From Pseudomonadota bacterium (GTDB taxonomy: Bacteria; Myxococcota_A; Bradymonadia; UBA4248): a stretch of DNA of 34,816 nucleotides. Shown here piece after piece: positions 1 through 8,279 of the stretch. The stretch lies in NCBI GenBank assembly GCA_017421975.1, contig JAFOHE010000122.1, positions 1 through 34,816 on the forward strand, given 5' to 3'. The notes below the pieces were generated by a model, which saw nothing but the letters and a program-made list of their open reading frames with translations, was not told the DNA's origin and did not search any database. Position numbers and translations under genes: made by a program. Every line of letters starts with the position of its first letter. Position 1 is the first letter of the stretch.

Positions 1-269
1 ACAACCGCTCACGTTCGGCACACACTCGTGGGCTGTACACAATTCATTCGCACCACAATGTGCATCCGTCGTGCAGGAAACATCTTTGCAAGTGCCGCCT
101 TCGCATATCTGCTTATCGCCGCAGTCCGTATCACTTGCACAACCGCTCACGTTCGGCACACACTCGTGGGCTGTACACAATTCATTCGCACCACAATGTG
201 CATCCGTCGTGCAGGAAACATCTTTGCAAGTGCCGCCTTCGCATATCTGCTTATCGCCACAGTCCGTAT
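1..269 (-). repeat. 138-bp tandem repeat inside the Cys-rich lipoprotein gene
   Basis: Bases 1-138 and 139-269 are two copies of a 138-bp (46-codon) unit. They differ by a single G/A (121/259) before diverging at the end of the second copy. More copies may continue beyond the window. The near identity at synonymous sites points to recent duplication or gene conversion, and copy number is probably variable or mis-assembled. Confidence 0.9.
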
Positions 270-681
270 TGACCTTACATTCAGGCTGATAAGGCACAGT
301 ACAACTACCAGAGACGCATTTTTCCTGCGGGTCACAAACATTGCCACAAACGCCACAATTATTCACATCGACCAATCGATTCACACACTGTCCATTGCAG
401 TCAGCAAGTCCAATATCAGCACATGACAAGGCAGGTTGTTGTGATTCAGCCACACACGTTCCCTTTGAACAGACTTCATTATCCTTGCACACAGTAATAC
501 AGCTGCCACAATGATTATTATCATGTCTCAAGTCACGGCACACGCCGTTACAGACCTGAAAACTCTCTCCGTTACATTGAATGGGTGGTTTATTCTCCTC
601 TGCGTAATTGACTGTCTCATTACAAGCGGAAGCAAGAAACGCTGTCAGTACGCTCATTATAAAGAATGGATATTTTTTCAT
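1..681 (-). CDS. Cys-rich repeat lipoprotein, C-terminus beyond window edge
   Basis: An open minus-strand frame begins at ATG 679-681, with AGGAG upstream, and runs off the left edge without a stop (227 codons seen). The N-terminus is a lipoprotein signal peptide with a degenerate lipobox (LASAC, Cys20). The mature part is almost entirely short Cys modules: motifs such as CNGQCVN, NNCGVCGNVC and TDCGDKQICEGGTC recur every 10-20 residues. Two nearly identical 46-residue units (138 bp) sit at the visible C-terminal end. Disulfide-rich extracellular proteins of this style are common in Myxococcota and relatives; function is unknown, surface display or adhesion is a guess. Plus-strand frames over this region are shadows: the Cys periodicity, signal peptide and ribosome site all lie on the minus strand. 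Confidence 0.8.
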   Translation of the reverse strand, partial: MKKYPFFIMSVLTAFLASACNETVNYAEENKPPIQCNGESFQVCNGVCRDLRHDNNHCGSCITVCKDNEVCSKGTCVAESQQPALSCADIGLADCNGQCVNRLVDVNNCGVCGNVCDPQEKCVSGSCTVPYQPECKVNTDCGDKQICEGGTCKDVSCTTDAHCGANELCTAHECVPNVSGCASDTDCGDKQICEGGTCKDVSCTTDAHCGANELCTAHECVPNVSGC

Positions 682-773
682 GAACAATACTCCTACAAGA
701 AAGAGGTCACTTCGAGCTTAACGATGCACGACACACCTAGTTTGATGATAATATGCAACTCTATTTAATACAA

Positions 774-787
774 ATTATTATAATAAT
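774..787. other. AT palindrome in the promoter region of the Cys-rich gene
   Basis: ATTATTATAATAAT is a perfect 14-bp palindrome between the Cys-rich gene and the 3' end of tilS. The 682-799 gap is strongly A+T rich and must hold the promoter of the minus-strand lipoprotein gene. TTGCAT/TATTAT-like hexamers are present, but none is well spaced, so no single promoter is called. Confidence 0.3.
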
Positions 788-799
788 ACGTTTTCCCGC

Positions 800-2263
800 T
801 TAAAATAGGATACACTTCATTTCGATCACGTATGCCATCTGTTGTCGCACAGGGGGACGCGCATAGATCGAGCGCGGTCCGGCAAAAATCCACCAAGGTT
901 CCTGTTCGCACATAAGTACAGGCCAATCATATCTGCATACGTCTGGGATACCAGATTTTGCTAAAAGCTCCATTATTTTCGGACACCGCCCGTCAGTCAG
1001 CACCATGCGCTCCGTGAGACATGCAGGAACAAAACGCAACGCTCCCCGACAAACGGAAGCATCAAGACATAATTTTGTTCGCGTATTTTTGGGTACATCC
1101 AAAAAAATCATACGAGAGGACGAGGCACTGGCCATCTCCCATATATCCATATTATCCACGGGCACCGGCACTTCCACCGACGCAGGCAGCTCTGGCTCCG
1201 CGCCATGTGGTCTTCCCATGACAAAAAAACGGTTCCATGTCCAATCAATCTTCTGGTTTGTCGCGATCTTTTTGCTTTCCGTTTTGGCGACGAACATGAC
1301 ACGCGTCTGCTCGATAAATTGAGCATCTGGACAATACCCACGAACGATATGACGCGCAGCATGCCTAAGCAGCTGCGTCTGTGCCTCTGCCGACAATGCT
1401 TCAAATTGCGACAGAGGGAAGACCCATCTGTGCCCAAACATATAACGCATGACAGATGCTTCCACCAGACTGTCCAGTGCATCGCCATCACAACGCATCT
1501 GTATGAGCGAACGATAAAATGGACGCATCGTCTCAAATTCATCCATAAGCTGATCAAGTACATGATGACGCAGCCGGTTACGGCGGTAATGATCCGTGGC
1601 ATTTGTCGGATCCTCCGCCCAAGATAACCCAATATCCCGAAGGAAAGCCAAGATTTCCCGCTTTCCAAGACAAAGGAGCGGACGAATGCGAGGTATGCTG
1701 TCATCTGAACGCATCGCCAACGTCGCACCTTCAATACCGCAACCTCTCCCCATGCGCCATAGTGCCGTTTCAATGTTCTCATCACCATGATGCGCCGTCA
1801 CTATCGCAGCGTTTTCTATCCCAGACGCCTTTACCACGCTTTCAAGTGCTTCAATTCTCGCCTTACGCGCCTCCGCTTCAATGTTTGCTAAAACACACCC
1901 AAGTTTTAATTGTGTCAGTACAAATGGAATACCCAATCGCCTTGCATTAATCTCAGCCACTTCGGCATCCAAGCCGTCACTTTTCCTTAAACCGTGTTGA
2001 ATGTGATGCGCCGTCACATGGATATTGTGCGCCTCTTTCCAGACTGCCAAAATAGCCAAAAGTGCCGTCGAATCAGCACCACCACTATACGCAAGATAAA
2101 CGTGTTCAATACCATTAAAAAGATTATATCGTGTCACAAACGCTGCGACGGCTTCATAAAAGGAATGTCGCTTGATGTTGTCCAATACCAACACCCGATC
2201 TTGCCTATCATCCATACCACAATCCCAAAATTGCGCATCCCCCTCCCTTTTACCCGCTCTCAT
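800..2263 (-). CDS. tilS: tRNA(Ile)-lysidine synthase TilS
   Basis: It ligates lysine to C34 of the tRNA-Ile CAU anticodon using ATP, converting the tRNA to AUA decoding. The PP-loop signature SGGADSTALL begins near residue 60. The second N-type ATPase motif TAHHGDENIET follows (usual HHxDDQxET, with the second Asp here Glu). The substrate-recognition block EDPTNATDHYRRNRLR is also present. At 487 aa it is typical of TilS with its C-terminal domains, though the C-terminal half is divergent. The start is uncertain: no clear ribosome site precedes 2263, and Met17 (2215) is an alternative that brings the PP-loop closer to its usual distance from the N-terminus. It is transcribed divergently from the lipoprotein gene at 2441. 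Confidence 0.93.
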   Translation of the reverse strand: MRAGKREGDAQFWDCGMDDRQDRVLVLDNIKRHSFYEAVAAFVTRYNLFNGIEHVYLAYSGGADSTALLAILAVWKEAHNIHVTAHHIQHGLRKSDGLDAEVAEINARRLGIPFVLTQLKLGCVLANIEAEARKARIEALESVVKASGIENAAIVTAHHGDENIETALWRMGRGCGIEGATLAMRSDDSIPRIRPLLCLGKREILAFLRDIGLSWAEDPTNATDHYRRNRLRHHVLDQLMDEFETMRPFYRSLIQMRCDGDALDSLVEASVMRYMFGHRWVFPLSQFEALSAEAQTQLLRHAARHIVRGYCPDAQFIEQTRVMFVAKTESKKIATNQKIDWTWNRFFVMGRPHGAEPELPASVEVPVPVDNMDIWEMASASSSRMIFLDVPKNTRTKLCLDASVCRGALRFVPACLTERMVLTDGRCPKIMELLAKSGIPDVCRYDWPVLMCEQEPWWIFAGPRSIYARPPVRQQMAYVIEMKCILF

Positions 2264-2343
2264 TCACGCGTATCCGCCATCCCCCGCACGACGCATCATA
2301 GCATCAAATGCGCTTTATCCTGACATAAGATTTTACCACTTTC

Positions 2344-2373
2344 TTGACAATGATTTGAAATGAAGTGTAGAAA
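2344..2373 (+). promoter_or_regulatory. sigma-70-like promoter for the 2441 lipoprotein gene
   Basis: A perfect -35 TTGACA (2344-2349) is followed after 18 bp by TAGAAA (2368-2373), with TG directly before the -10. It lies about 70 bp upstream of the start codon, in the divergent gap with tilS. Confidence 0.5.
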
Positions 2374-2440
2374 GCATTTGTTTTATTAGGCTTGTTCAAT
2401 GCCTGTTTTGTTTAACTTTTTGCGTATAGGTTTTTAAGAT

Positions 2441-3658
2441 ATGAGGATAAGTCCAAAATTGGTTGTTGCCGCTTTGGCTGCCGCTTTATCGATCAGTACC
2501 GTCGGGTGTGAGGGGAAATTGCCTGATCCCCCCAAGGATTTTCAAGTTGCAGAGGTAGCTAATAACCAAGCGGCGATCTCCATTGACGCGTTTGAAATCA
2601 CCACGCCTGATTTTGTCAACAACAAAAAAGAAGCCATGCGACCCATGGAAGGACAGGGAGAAGTCGCTGTCGTCCGTCTCAAAATTCATAATCCCACACA
2701 AAACCCTATCACGTATAAACCCTTACACTACGAGAACCCGGCACAAGGTATTCAGCTATGTACAGATCCCGACCGCGAAAATAAAGGTGCGCGTAAGAAC
2801 TTCAAAAGCGTCGTGTTGAATCAAGCCGAAATGATCCATACCACCAACCAGACCATTACGGATACCGAAATTCCTGCTGGTGGTACGCTCCTAGACGACT
2901 ATCTTTTCGAAAAACCCGTCGTCTCTGCTGACAAACTCGTCGTACTCGTGCCCGGTACCATCGTCGGTGACATCAACACAGTTTACCGATTCTATGTACC
3001 TAGCAATCCACAGAAAGTCGAACCCGAACCCCCAAAAGGACTCAATGTACCTGAAACCATCGACGGTTTGACTGTCAAAATTACAGAAGTTTCCAAAGAA
3101 TATGCACAGCTTGATCCGCGCAAACGCGATCAAAAGCTCAAATATCCTTATGCCTATACAAAAGAACCTATCCTCGCCATCTACGTGACCATTTCCAACA
3201 CAAGCGGTCAGCAATTGAACTACGAACCCAGCCATACGGCGGAAGCCGCCGGTATCATCCTTGAGCCCATCGGTGGCGGCGATCCTTATAAACGCATCAA
3301 ACTTGATGCCAATGCCATCGGCACGGGTCAGGTCAATGGACGTATCTCCATCAAAGATGGCGAAACCATCAAAGACGTCTACTTCTTCCAACCACCTGCC
3401 TCCGACTCGGATCTCGCTTTCAATATCTCCGGACACATCTTCGGCGTCCGTGGTATGTATCGCTTCGCACTGCCTTTCAAAGATTCAACGCCTGAAGAAC
3501 CTGATCTTGAGCCCTATAAACACGCCAACGATAAAGACGACGAAGCCAAAGAAGCTGACGAGAACAAAGAAGACGACGCTAAAGCTGACGATGCTAAAGC
3601 TGACGATGCTAAAGCCGACGACGCTAAAGCTGACGATGCTAAGGCTGACGGTAAATAA
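2441..3658 (+). CDS. lipoprotein with two beta-sandwich-like domains and acidic repeat tail
   Basis: 405 aa. A lipoprotein signal peptide ends at STVGC (Cys23). Two domains of about 150 residues follow, roughly residues 30-190 and 195-350. Both open with a Pro-Pro-Lys segment and contain alternating hydrophobic strands around a 'V..L.I.NP' or 'I.VTISN' core and a closing YRF pattern, so they look like duplicated Ig-like/DUF4352-type folds (inference). The C-terminal ~50 residues are low-complexity Asp/Glu/Lys/Ala, ending in five ADDAK-type pentapeptides. It is followed after 6 bp by a TonB-dependent receptor gene, so the two are probably co-transcribed and this protein may be the surface-lipoprotein partner of the receptor. 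No ligand can be read from the sequence. Confidence 0.8.
   Translation: MRISPKLVVAALAAALSISTVGCEGKLPDPPKDFQVAEVANNQAAISIDAFEITTPDFVNNKKEAMRPMEGQGEVAVVRLKIHNPTQNPITYKPLHYENPAQGIQLCTDPDRENKGARKNFKSVVLNQAEMIHTTNQTITDTEIPAGGTLLDDYLFEKPVVSADKLVVLVPGTIVGDINTVYRFYVPSNPQKVEPEPPKGLNVPETIDGLTVKITEVSKEYAQLDPRKRDQKLKYPYAYTKEPILAIYVTISNTSGQQLNYEPSHTAEAAGIILEPIGGGDPYKRIKLDANAIGTGQVNGRISIKDGETIKDVYFFQPPASDSDLAFNISGHIFGVRGMYRFALPFKDSTPEEPDLEPYKHANDKDDEAKEADENKEDDAKADDAKADDAKADDAKADDAKADGK
3578..3652 (+). repeat. 15-bp in-frame tandem repeat, five copies
   Basis: Five consecutive copies of a GCTAAAGCTGACGAT-like unit encode the (AKADD)n tail of the lipoprotein. The copies differ by a few transitions only. 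Slippage could change their number without breaking the frame. Confidence 0.9.
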
Positions 3659-3664
3659 TCTCGT

Positions 3665-5698
3665 ATGACGCTTTCTTTTTATCGGGTCAATGTACGCAGA
3701 TCCGAAGTGGGGATTCTCTACTACCATTGCCGATTGTTTTTTCGGCTAATGATAATTTGGGGTGCTGCTCTGGGCAGCGCCCTTTTTTGTTTGTATCCCA
3801 AGACGGTATTTGCACAAAACGCGCTAATACAACCCTATACAGACGAAAGTAGTCTGCCTGCTAACGATATCTTCATCCTTGATACCATTCAGACTTCTGC
3901 AGCAGAAGAGAGCACTCCACCTGCTGCACGTGCAACTTTCGAGCATAAAAGGCAGATAGATACATCCACATCAACAGCGGCTTCTGCGCTATCCGATCTC
4001 CTTGAAGGAGAAAGTTTGCTCCGCGTGCAGGATTCGGGTGGTCGATTGCAACGCCAAACCTTATCCATGCGCGGAAGCGCCGCACAGGATATTCTGCTCA
4101 CCTATCACGGAATCACCCTCAATTCGCTTTCCTGGGCTTCCGCCGATCTCTCCCTCATCCCCGCTAAACTCCTTTCACATGCCGTCATTACCCCATCCTC
4201 TGGATCCGAAAAAAACGGTTCCGGCGCCATAGGTGGACTCATCGAACTCGAATCCGCTTTTCCCACAAACAACATCGAAATTTCGACTTCCGTCGGTTCA
4301 CTCAAAGATCTCGCCCTATTCGGCCGAAAAACGTTCTTCCTACCATCGTTCGCTGCAGATATAGCCCTTTTTGCCGACACGACCGCTGGCGATTTCGAAT
4401 ACATGGATGCCCAAAACACGCGACACATGCGTACACACAATGGTGCATGGCGTTACGGCACACAAATCCACCTTCTATTCGATGCACAGGCCGCTTCGAT
4501 CGACTTCTTGCTCTATACCGCCCTCTTCTCACGTGAAATCGCCGGACTAGCCGAGTTTCCAGAGGCATACGCACACGCATCTGAAACAGGCGCACTCGTG
4601 CTTGCTTCCGCTCAGGCTGATTTCATCCCCTTCGAACTCGGAAAAAGCGAAACTGACCTCTCCCTCACAGTTAATCACCGCTATACCCAAGATATTTACG
4701 ATAATCCACGCGCCTTCCTCGGCCAAAGACGATTCAGCACACATTACAATGAAAATGACACTTCGATCCAACTCAATGCCAACTTTCATTATGCCACGTC
4801 TTTTCTCACTACCATACAGTTGGCTTATGACTATCAACGCGTCGATGCCCAACACCTCGTCATGCTCTCAGAACAAACGACGTCGCACAATCGTCATATC
4901 CTCAGCCTTCGCGCAGAAGAGTCTGCCTCCTTTTTTGACGACACGCTCTCAACCTTTCTAGGCCTCCGCCTCGACATCCTGCCACATGACGACTTCGCCT
5001 TCTCACCACGTCTCAGCATCGGTTATGCGCCCACATACTGGTTCTCACTCAAAGCCTCTGCCGCTTATGCCACACGTCTTCCCGCGTTCGATGAACGTTA
5101 TCTGCGCACAGAATCCATTCGCGGCAACGAATCCCTCTCCAAACAAACCGCATTTCTCGCCGATGTCATTCTTCGATTTGACATTCCAAACCACTTTTTT
5201 GTCGAAATATCAGGCTTCTATCATCTCCACCGCGATCTGATTCGCTTCCTGCCGATCACCGCCTATATGTACGAGGCCCAAAATCTGCCGCTATCACAAG
5301 CCCATGGCCTCGATCTGCAAACCGAGCTGACCTTGTGGCGCCACTTCCACCTCAGCTTGGGGTACACCTGGAATGCATCTTTCGTCCGCGAAGGCCACCT
5401 ACCTATCCCCGGCATTCCCACCCACAAATTAACAGCTCGCGCACGCCTCTTGCTCGAATACTCTGACCTGTGGTTGCAGGCCACTTACAGCGCCCATATC
5501 GCGCAAAACCTATCCGGACAATACGCCCGACATAATCCCTTCCGCCTCGACGCCCACGCAGCCCTCATGCTCTACAATCATCTTCGTCTGACGCTCGATA
5601 TCCATAACATCACCAACGACCGCGAATCTGAAGACTTTCGTCAATATCCCCTACCAGGCATCACCGCCATGGCAGGCCTCGAACTCACCTGGGATTAA
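3665..5698 (+). CDS. TonB-dependent outer-membrane receptor
   Basis: 677 aa. A long hydrophobic leader ends near VFAQN. A TonB-box-like segment (ILDTIQTSA) is followed by a plug domain, with 'SLLRVQDSGGRLQRQTLSMR' and 'GSEKNGSGAIGGLIELES' typical of the plug (about residues 90-185). A C-terminal barrel with alternating aromatic strands completes it, with the late-strand motif IHNITNDRE. The family imports siderophores, cobalamin or other scarce ligands using TonB energy; the architecture is BtuB-like in size, but the substrate cannot be told. The last residues are LELTWD rather than the usual terminal Phe. The gene starts 6 bp after the lipoprotein stop. Met29 (3749) is an alternative start; neither start has a clear ribosome site. 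Confidence 0.88.
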   Translation: MTLSFYRVNVRRSEVGILYYHCRLFFRLMIIWGAALGSALFCLYPKTVFAQNALIQPYTDESSLPANDIFILDTIQTSAAEESTPPAARATFEHKRQIDTSTSTAASALSDLLEGESLLRVQDSGGRLQRQTLSMRGSAAQDILLTYHGITLNSLSWASADLSLIPAKLLSHAVITPSSGSEKNGSGAIGGLIELESAFPTNNIEISTSVGSLKDLALFGRKTFFLPSFAADIALFADTTAGDFEYMDAQNTRHMRTHNGAWRYGTQIHLLFDAQAASIDFLLYTALFSREIAGLAEFPEAYAHASETGALVLASAQADFIPFELGKSETDLSLTVNHRYTQDIYDNPRAFLGQRRFSTHYNENDTSIQLNANFHYATSFLTTIQLAYDYQRVDAQHLVMLSEQTTSHNRHILSLRAEESASFFDDTLSTFLGLRLDILPHDDFAFSPRLSIGYAPTYWFSLKASAAYATRLPAFDERYLRTESIRGNESLSKQTAFLADVILRFDIPNHFFVEISGFYHLHRDLIRFLPITAYMYEAQNLPLSQAHGLDLQTELTLWRHFHLSLGYTWNASFVREGHLPIPGIPTHKLTARARLLLEYSDLWLQATYSAHIAQNLSGQYARHNPFRLDAHAALMLYNHLRLTLDIHNITNDRESEDFRQYPLPGITAMAGLELTWD

Positions 5699-5762
5699 TC
5701 CAACACGCCCCCTATCCACGACATATATATAATGATATGTACACCACCTTCATGGATGCGCT

Positions 5763-6386
5763 TCACTTTTTCAAAAGACAGACACACGCCGGACAAGCCT
5801 CAGGATTATGACCCGTGGCCTTGCACCACGTCCGCCCAAACAAAATGAGCTGCAAATGCCGCCTGAGCCACACTTCTGGTGCAAAAAGCTGACACAGATC
5901 CTTTTCCACGCCATCCGCCGTCTTGGCCGACGACCATCCCCACCGTCTACTCAGCCTCAAAATATGCGTATCCACCGGAAACGCTGGCACCCCAAATGCG
6001 TGCGAAAGCACGACGCTCGCCGTCTTTCTACCCACGCATGGCAAGCGCTCAAGCGCCTCGCGCGTCTGAGGAACCTCTCCTCCATACTCGTCCCGAAGAA
6101 TTTCGCTCAGATCATGTATGGCTTGCGCCTTGCGCGTATACAATCCACACGGGCGAATAATCTCCGTAATCTCCGCAACACGCATGGCTGCCACTTCCGA
6201 CGGCGTCTTCGCACGTCTCAATAGCGCTGGCATCACTTCATTGACGCGTTTATCCGTACACTGTGCCGACAAAATAACAGCCACAAGCAACGAAAATGGA
6301 TCCTCAAACTGAAGCGGTATCTGAGGATCCGGCACATACGTATCCAACACACGTACGATTTCACAAAAATGTTTCGGTTTGCGCAT
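5763..6386 (-). CDS. nth: endonuclease III (DNA glycosylase/AP lyase) with atypical Fe-S cysteines
   Basis: It removes oxidised pyrimidines and cleaves abasic sites in base-excision repair. The start at 6386 is set by GGGGAG at 6391-6396; the longer frame to 6422 lacks such support. It is 207 aa (E. coli Nth 211). The helix-hairpin-helix LPCVGRKTASVV carries the catalytic Lys121, and VDTHI carries Asp139, matching E. coli K120 and D138. The C-terminal [4Fe-4S] motif is unusual: the cysteines are at 188, 198, 201 and 203 (C-x9-C-x2-C-x1-C) where the family has C-x6-C-x2-C-x5-C. Cluster binding may be altered or lost. It converges on the TonB receptor gene, with no clear terminator between. Confidence 0.93.
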   Translation of the reverse strand: MRKPKHFCEIVRVLDTYVPDPQIPLQFEDPFSLLVAVILSAQCTDKRVNEVMPALLRRAKTPSEVAAMRVAEITEIIRPCGLYTRKAQAIHDLSEILRDEYGGEVPQTREALERLPCVGRKTASVVLSHAFGVPAFPVDTHILRLSRRWGWSSAKTADGVEKDLCQLFAPEVWLRRHLQLILFGRTWCKATGHNPEACPACVCLLKK

Positions 6387-6467
6387 GGCTCTCCCCTTTC
6401 GTTTCTCGAAACACACGCCCATGCGCTTTTATGTCCACATTCCAAGTTCCGTCAATGGATTTTTGAG

Positions 6468-6579
6468 GGCGGCCTATCTCCCTTCGGGATATACGGCCGC
6501 CTTCGTCGGGCTATTGCCTGCGGCAATACGCCCGACGGCGTGCGCCTTCTCGCGCCAAAGGCGCTTCCATACGGCGCAC
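6468..6579 (+). repeat. three consecutive bulged palindromic hairpins
   Basis: The 6387-6715 gap holds this cluster and the start signals of both neighbours. Hairpin 1: GGCGGCC (6468) - TATCTCCC - loop TTC - GGGATATA - unpaired C6494 - GGCCGCC. Hairpin 2: CGTCGGGC (6504) - TATTGCC - loop TGC - GGCAATA - unpaired C6529 - GCCCGACG. Hairpin 3: GTGCGCC (6540) ... ATA - C6572 - GGCGCAC, with a less regular inner part. The arms differ in sequence, but the junction (TA at both inner ends plus one unpaired C) is shared with hairpins elsewhere in the window. No T-tract follows, so they are not simple terminators. Confidence 0.85.
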
Positions 6580-6715
6580 ATCCCCCATGCCATGACGCGC
6601 ATTTTCCAAAATCATAATGTTCGTTTCCATTGCAGAGCATACAAAACCATGACATCATCCATCGGGGTTTATCTTGAACTCAAACAAAACTGTTTATAAG
6701 AAAGGAGCGCCTGCC

Positions 6716-7381
6716 ATGTTTTTCAAACCTCGTTTCCTCTTAGCCGTATGGATACTCTGCATGTTCACCATCGCATGCAACCGCGGTCACGACACAGAAA
6801 AAAGCACCCCTACGCAGCCATCATCGCCTCAGTCTTCCCAAACGCCGTCAGATAACTCACCAGCAGCTGCCTCACAGCCACAAACGCCGTCAGCCACAAA
6901 TCAACAGCCGAACGCTGCCGATGACAAGATCACCATTCCTCAGGCTGGAAGCATCGAAGAACAAATGGCATCCCTCACATGGAAAACCATCCATAATGAC
7001 CGATATCAGTTTAATATCGATTACCCTTCTTTCATGCAGCCCATGCCAGTTTCTGACAACGGTGATGGCATGACGTTTCGCTGGAAAGACATGGCTTTAA
7101 TCGTATGGGGAGAAAATAATCTTGAAGATGGGGACGCCGTACAGAGCGAATATGACAACCAAGTCTCTTTTTTAGGACATGATCCAGTTTATAAAGTCAT
7201 ACAATCTGACTATTTCATCATTTCCGATTACGATGATGAGGGAAATGTTTTTTATAGAAAAAGTGTCCTCAAAGATGACGTCTGGTACACAATGATGTTT
7301 GTTTTTCCAAAAGAATATCGCAAACGCATCGACAAACTCATAGAAAAAGTCGATCTTTTTACCCCAACTTCCAGTCATTAA
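6716..7381 (+). CDS. lipoprotein with Pro/Ser/Gln-rich linker and C-terminal globular domain
   Basis: 221 aa from the ATG at 6716, chosen because AAAGGAG lies 9 nt upstream; an earlier in-frame ATG at 6674 lacks one. The lipobox is FTIAC (Cys20). Residues ~25-80 are a Ser/Pro/Gln/Thr/Ala linker typical of surface or periplasmic lipoproteins. The C-terminal ~135 residues form a compact domain with 'DRYQFNIDYPSFMQP', 'GDGMTFRW' and a repeated aromatic/acidic strand pattern. This is reminiscent of PsbP-like or 'Y.F.I.YP' periplasmic domains found in many bacterial lipoproteins. Function is unknown. It is flanked by a hairpin cluster upstream and a broken gene downstream. Confidence 0.75.
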   Translation: MFFKPRFLLAVWILCMFTIACNRGHDTEKSTPTQPSSPQSSQTPSDNSPAAASQPQTPSATNQQPNAADDKITIPQAGSIEEQMASLTWKTIHNDRYQFNIDYPSFMQPMPVSDNGDGMTFRWKDMALIVWGENNLEDGDAVQSEYDNQVSFLGHDPVYKVIQSDYFIISDYDDEGNVFYRKSVLKDDVWYTMMFVFPKEYRKRIDKLIEKVDLFTPTSSH

Positions 7382-7493
7382 TCCACCTTAGCGCGTTGCA
7401 TCATAAAATAAATAAAGCCTATTCATATTTCTCAATCATACATTAAAACACTCGATATAACGACGACTCTAAACAAACAATGATATATTATTT

Positions 7494-7876
7494 ATGAAAA
7501 CATCAAAAAACATTAACATTTCCATTGTACTCGGCATCATCGCCTGTATCATCACCGTCGCTTTCAGGCTTTTTTCCGAAGCAGACCTCTGGTTTCAGAT
7601 GTTTTCTGCAATCCTCGGCGTTATTATCACGATCATCATTACGAATCTGCTTCTTAACAGCCAATTCTGCGCGAACGAAATGCCGAGATATTTAAAGAGA
7701 AACTCAGAATTTATCAGGATTTTTTACAAGCACTCTATTCCATTCTTAAAGAAAAAGCTGTCACCCCTGATGAAATTATGAAACTTCAGTTCCAAACGGC
7801 TTACATTGCTATGCACTCGCGAAGCGATCATATTCGAACATCCACGGCTCTGTCAAAAACTATGGCTTACCCGTAG
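7494..7876 (+). pseudogene. frameshifted small membrane protein gene
   Basis: Frame 1 from ATG 7494 encodes two hydrophobic segments (IVLGIIACIITVAFRLF and an Ile-rich ILGVIITIIITNLLL) and then loses sense after 'LLLNSQ'. From 7673 a second frame, shifted by -1, runs 67 sense codons to TAG 7874-7876. It gives a coherent amphipathic continuation: ERNAEIFKEKLRIYQDFLQ, then VTPDEIMKLQFQTAYIAMHS. Joining the frames gives an N-terminal membrane anchor plus a cytoplasmic helical domain of about 127 aa. A one-base deletion near 7655-7675 best explains this. The final residues (ALSKTMAYP) may also be a truncated tail. I do not recognise a named family. Confidence 0.7.
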
Positions 7877-8279
7877 CCAGAGGCTGGTAGTGTCCGCACC
7901 GCCTTGTTGGTAAACTACTATTTTTTGATCAGTAATCATTTAATTAGTAATTCAAAGTTCGTTTTAAGCATCCAACTGTAGGCTGTAATCTCGGGAACGT
8001 CCCCTTAGGGACGTTCTATTTTCCCCTTGGGAGAGCACGTAGCGCAGGGGGTGGATTATCTACGCCATAAGGCGTAGCGCGAATTTTTTTAGCGTATTCG
8101 GGGCGCTGCTACCCCAAATACGCCAAAAAAAGCCGAGCGTAGTTTGACGGGCGCAAGCCACAGCAAACATAGCACGACCCTAAAAACCACCCCATGTCTC
8201 TCTTAACTATCTCTTTTGCCTCGCAATAATTCCCCCTTTTCGCTATAATACGTTTTGGCGTATGCCAAAGGAGGGCGTC
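7877..8279. other. structured intergenic region with three perfect or near-perfect hairpins
   Basis: No credible gene is present. Hairpins: GAACGTCCC-CTTA-GGGACGTTC (7995-8016, 9-bp stem); CTACGCC-ATAA-GGCGTAG (8060-8077, 7-bp stem); and a 20-bp stem at 8084-8103/8112-8131 with two mismatches and loop CGCTGCTA. The last stem is bounded by seven T's on one side and seven A's on the other, so it would act as an intrinsic terminator in either direction. These lack the unpaired C seen in the main hairpin family. Confidence 0.75.

Noticed and set aside
28..426. Plus-strand open frame over the left edge
   Set aside because: It is a shadow of the Cys-rich minus-strand gene, which has the signal peptide, lipobox and ribosome site.
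6468..6579. Hairpins as ordinary transcription terminators
   Set aside because: No T-tract on either strand, three in a row, and a shared bulged junction with loci that are not gene ends.
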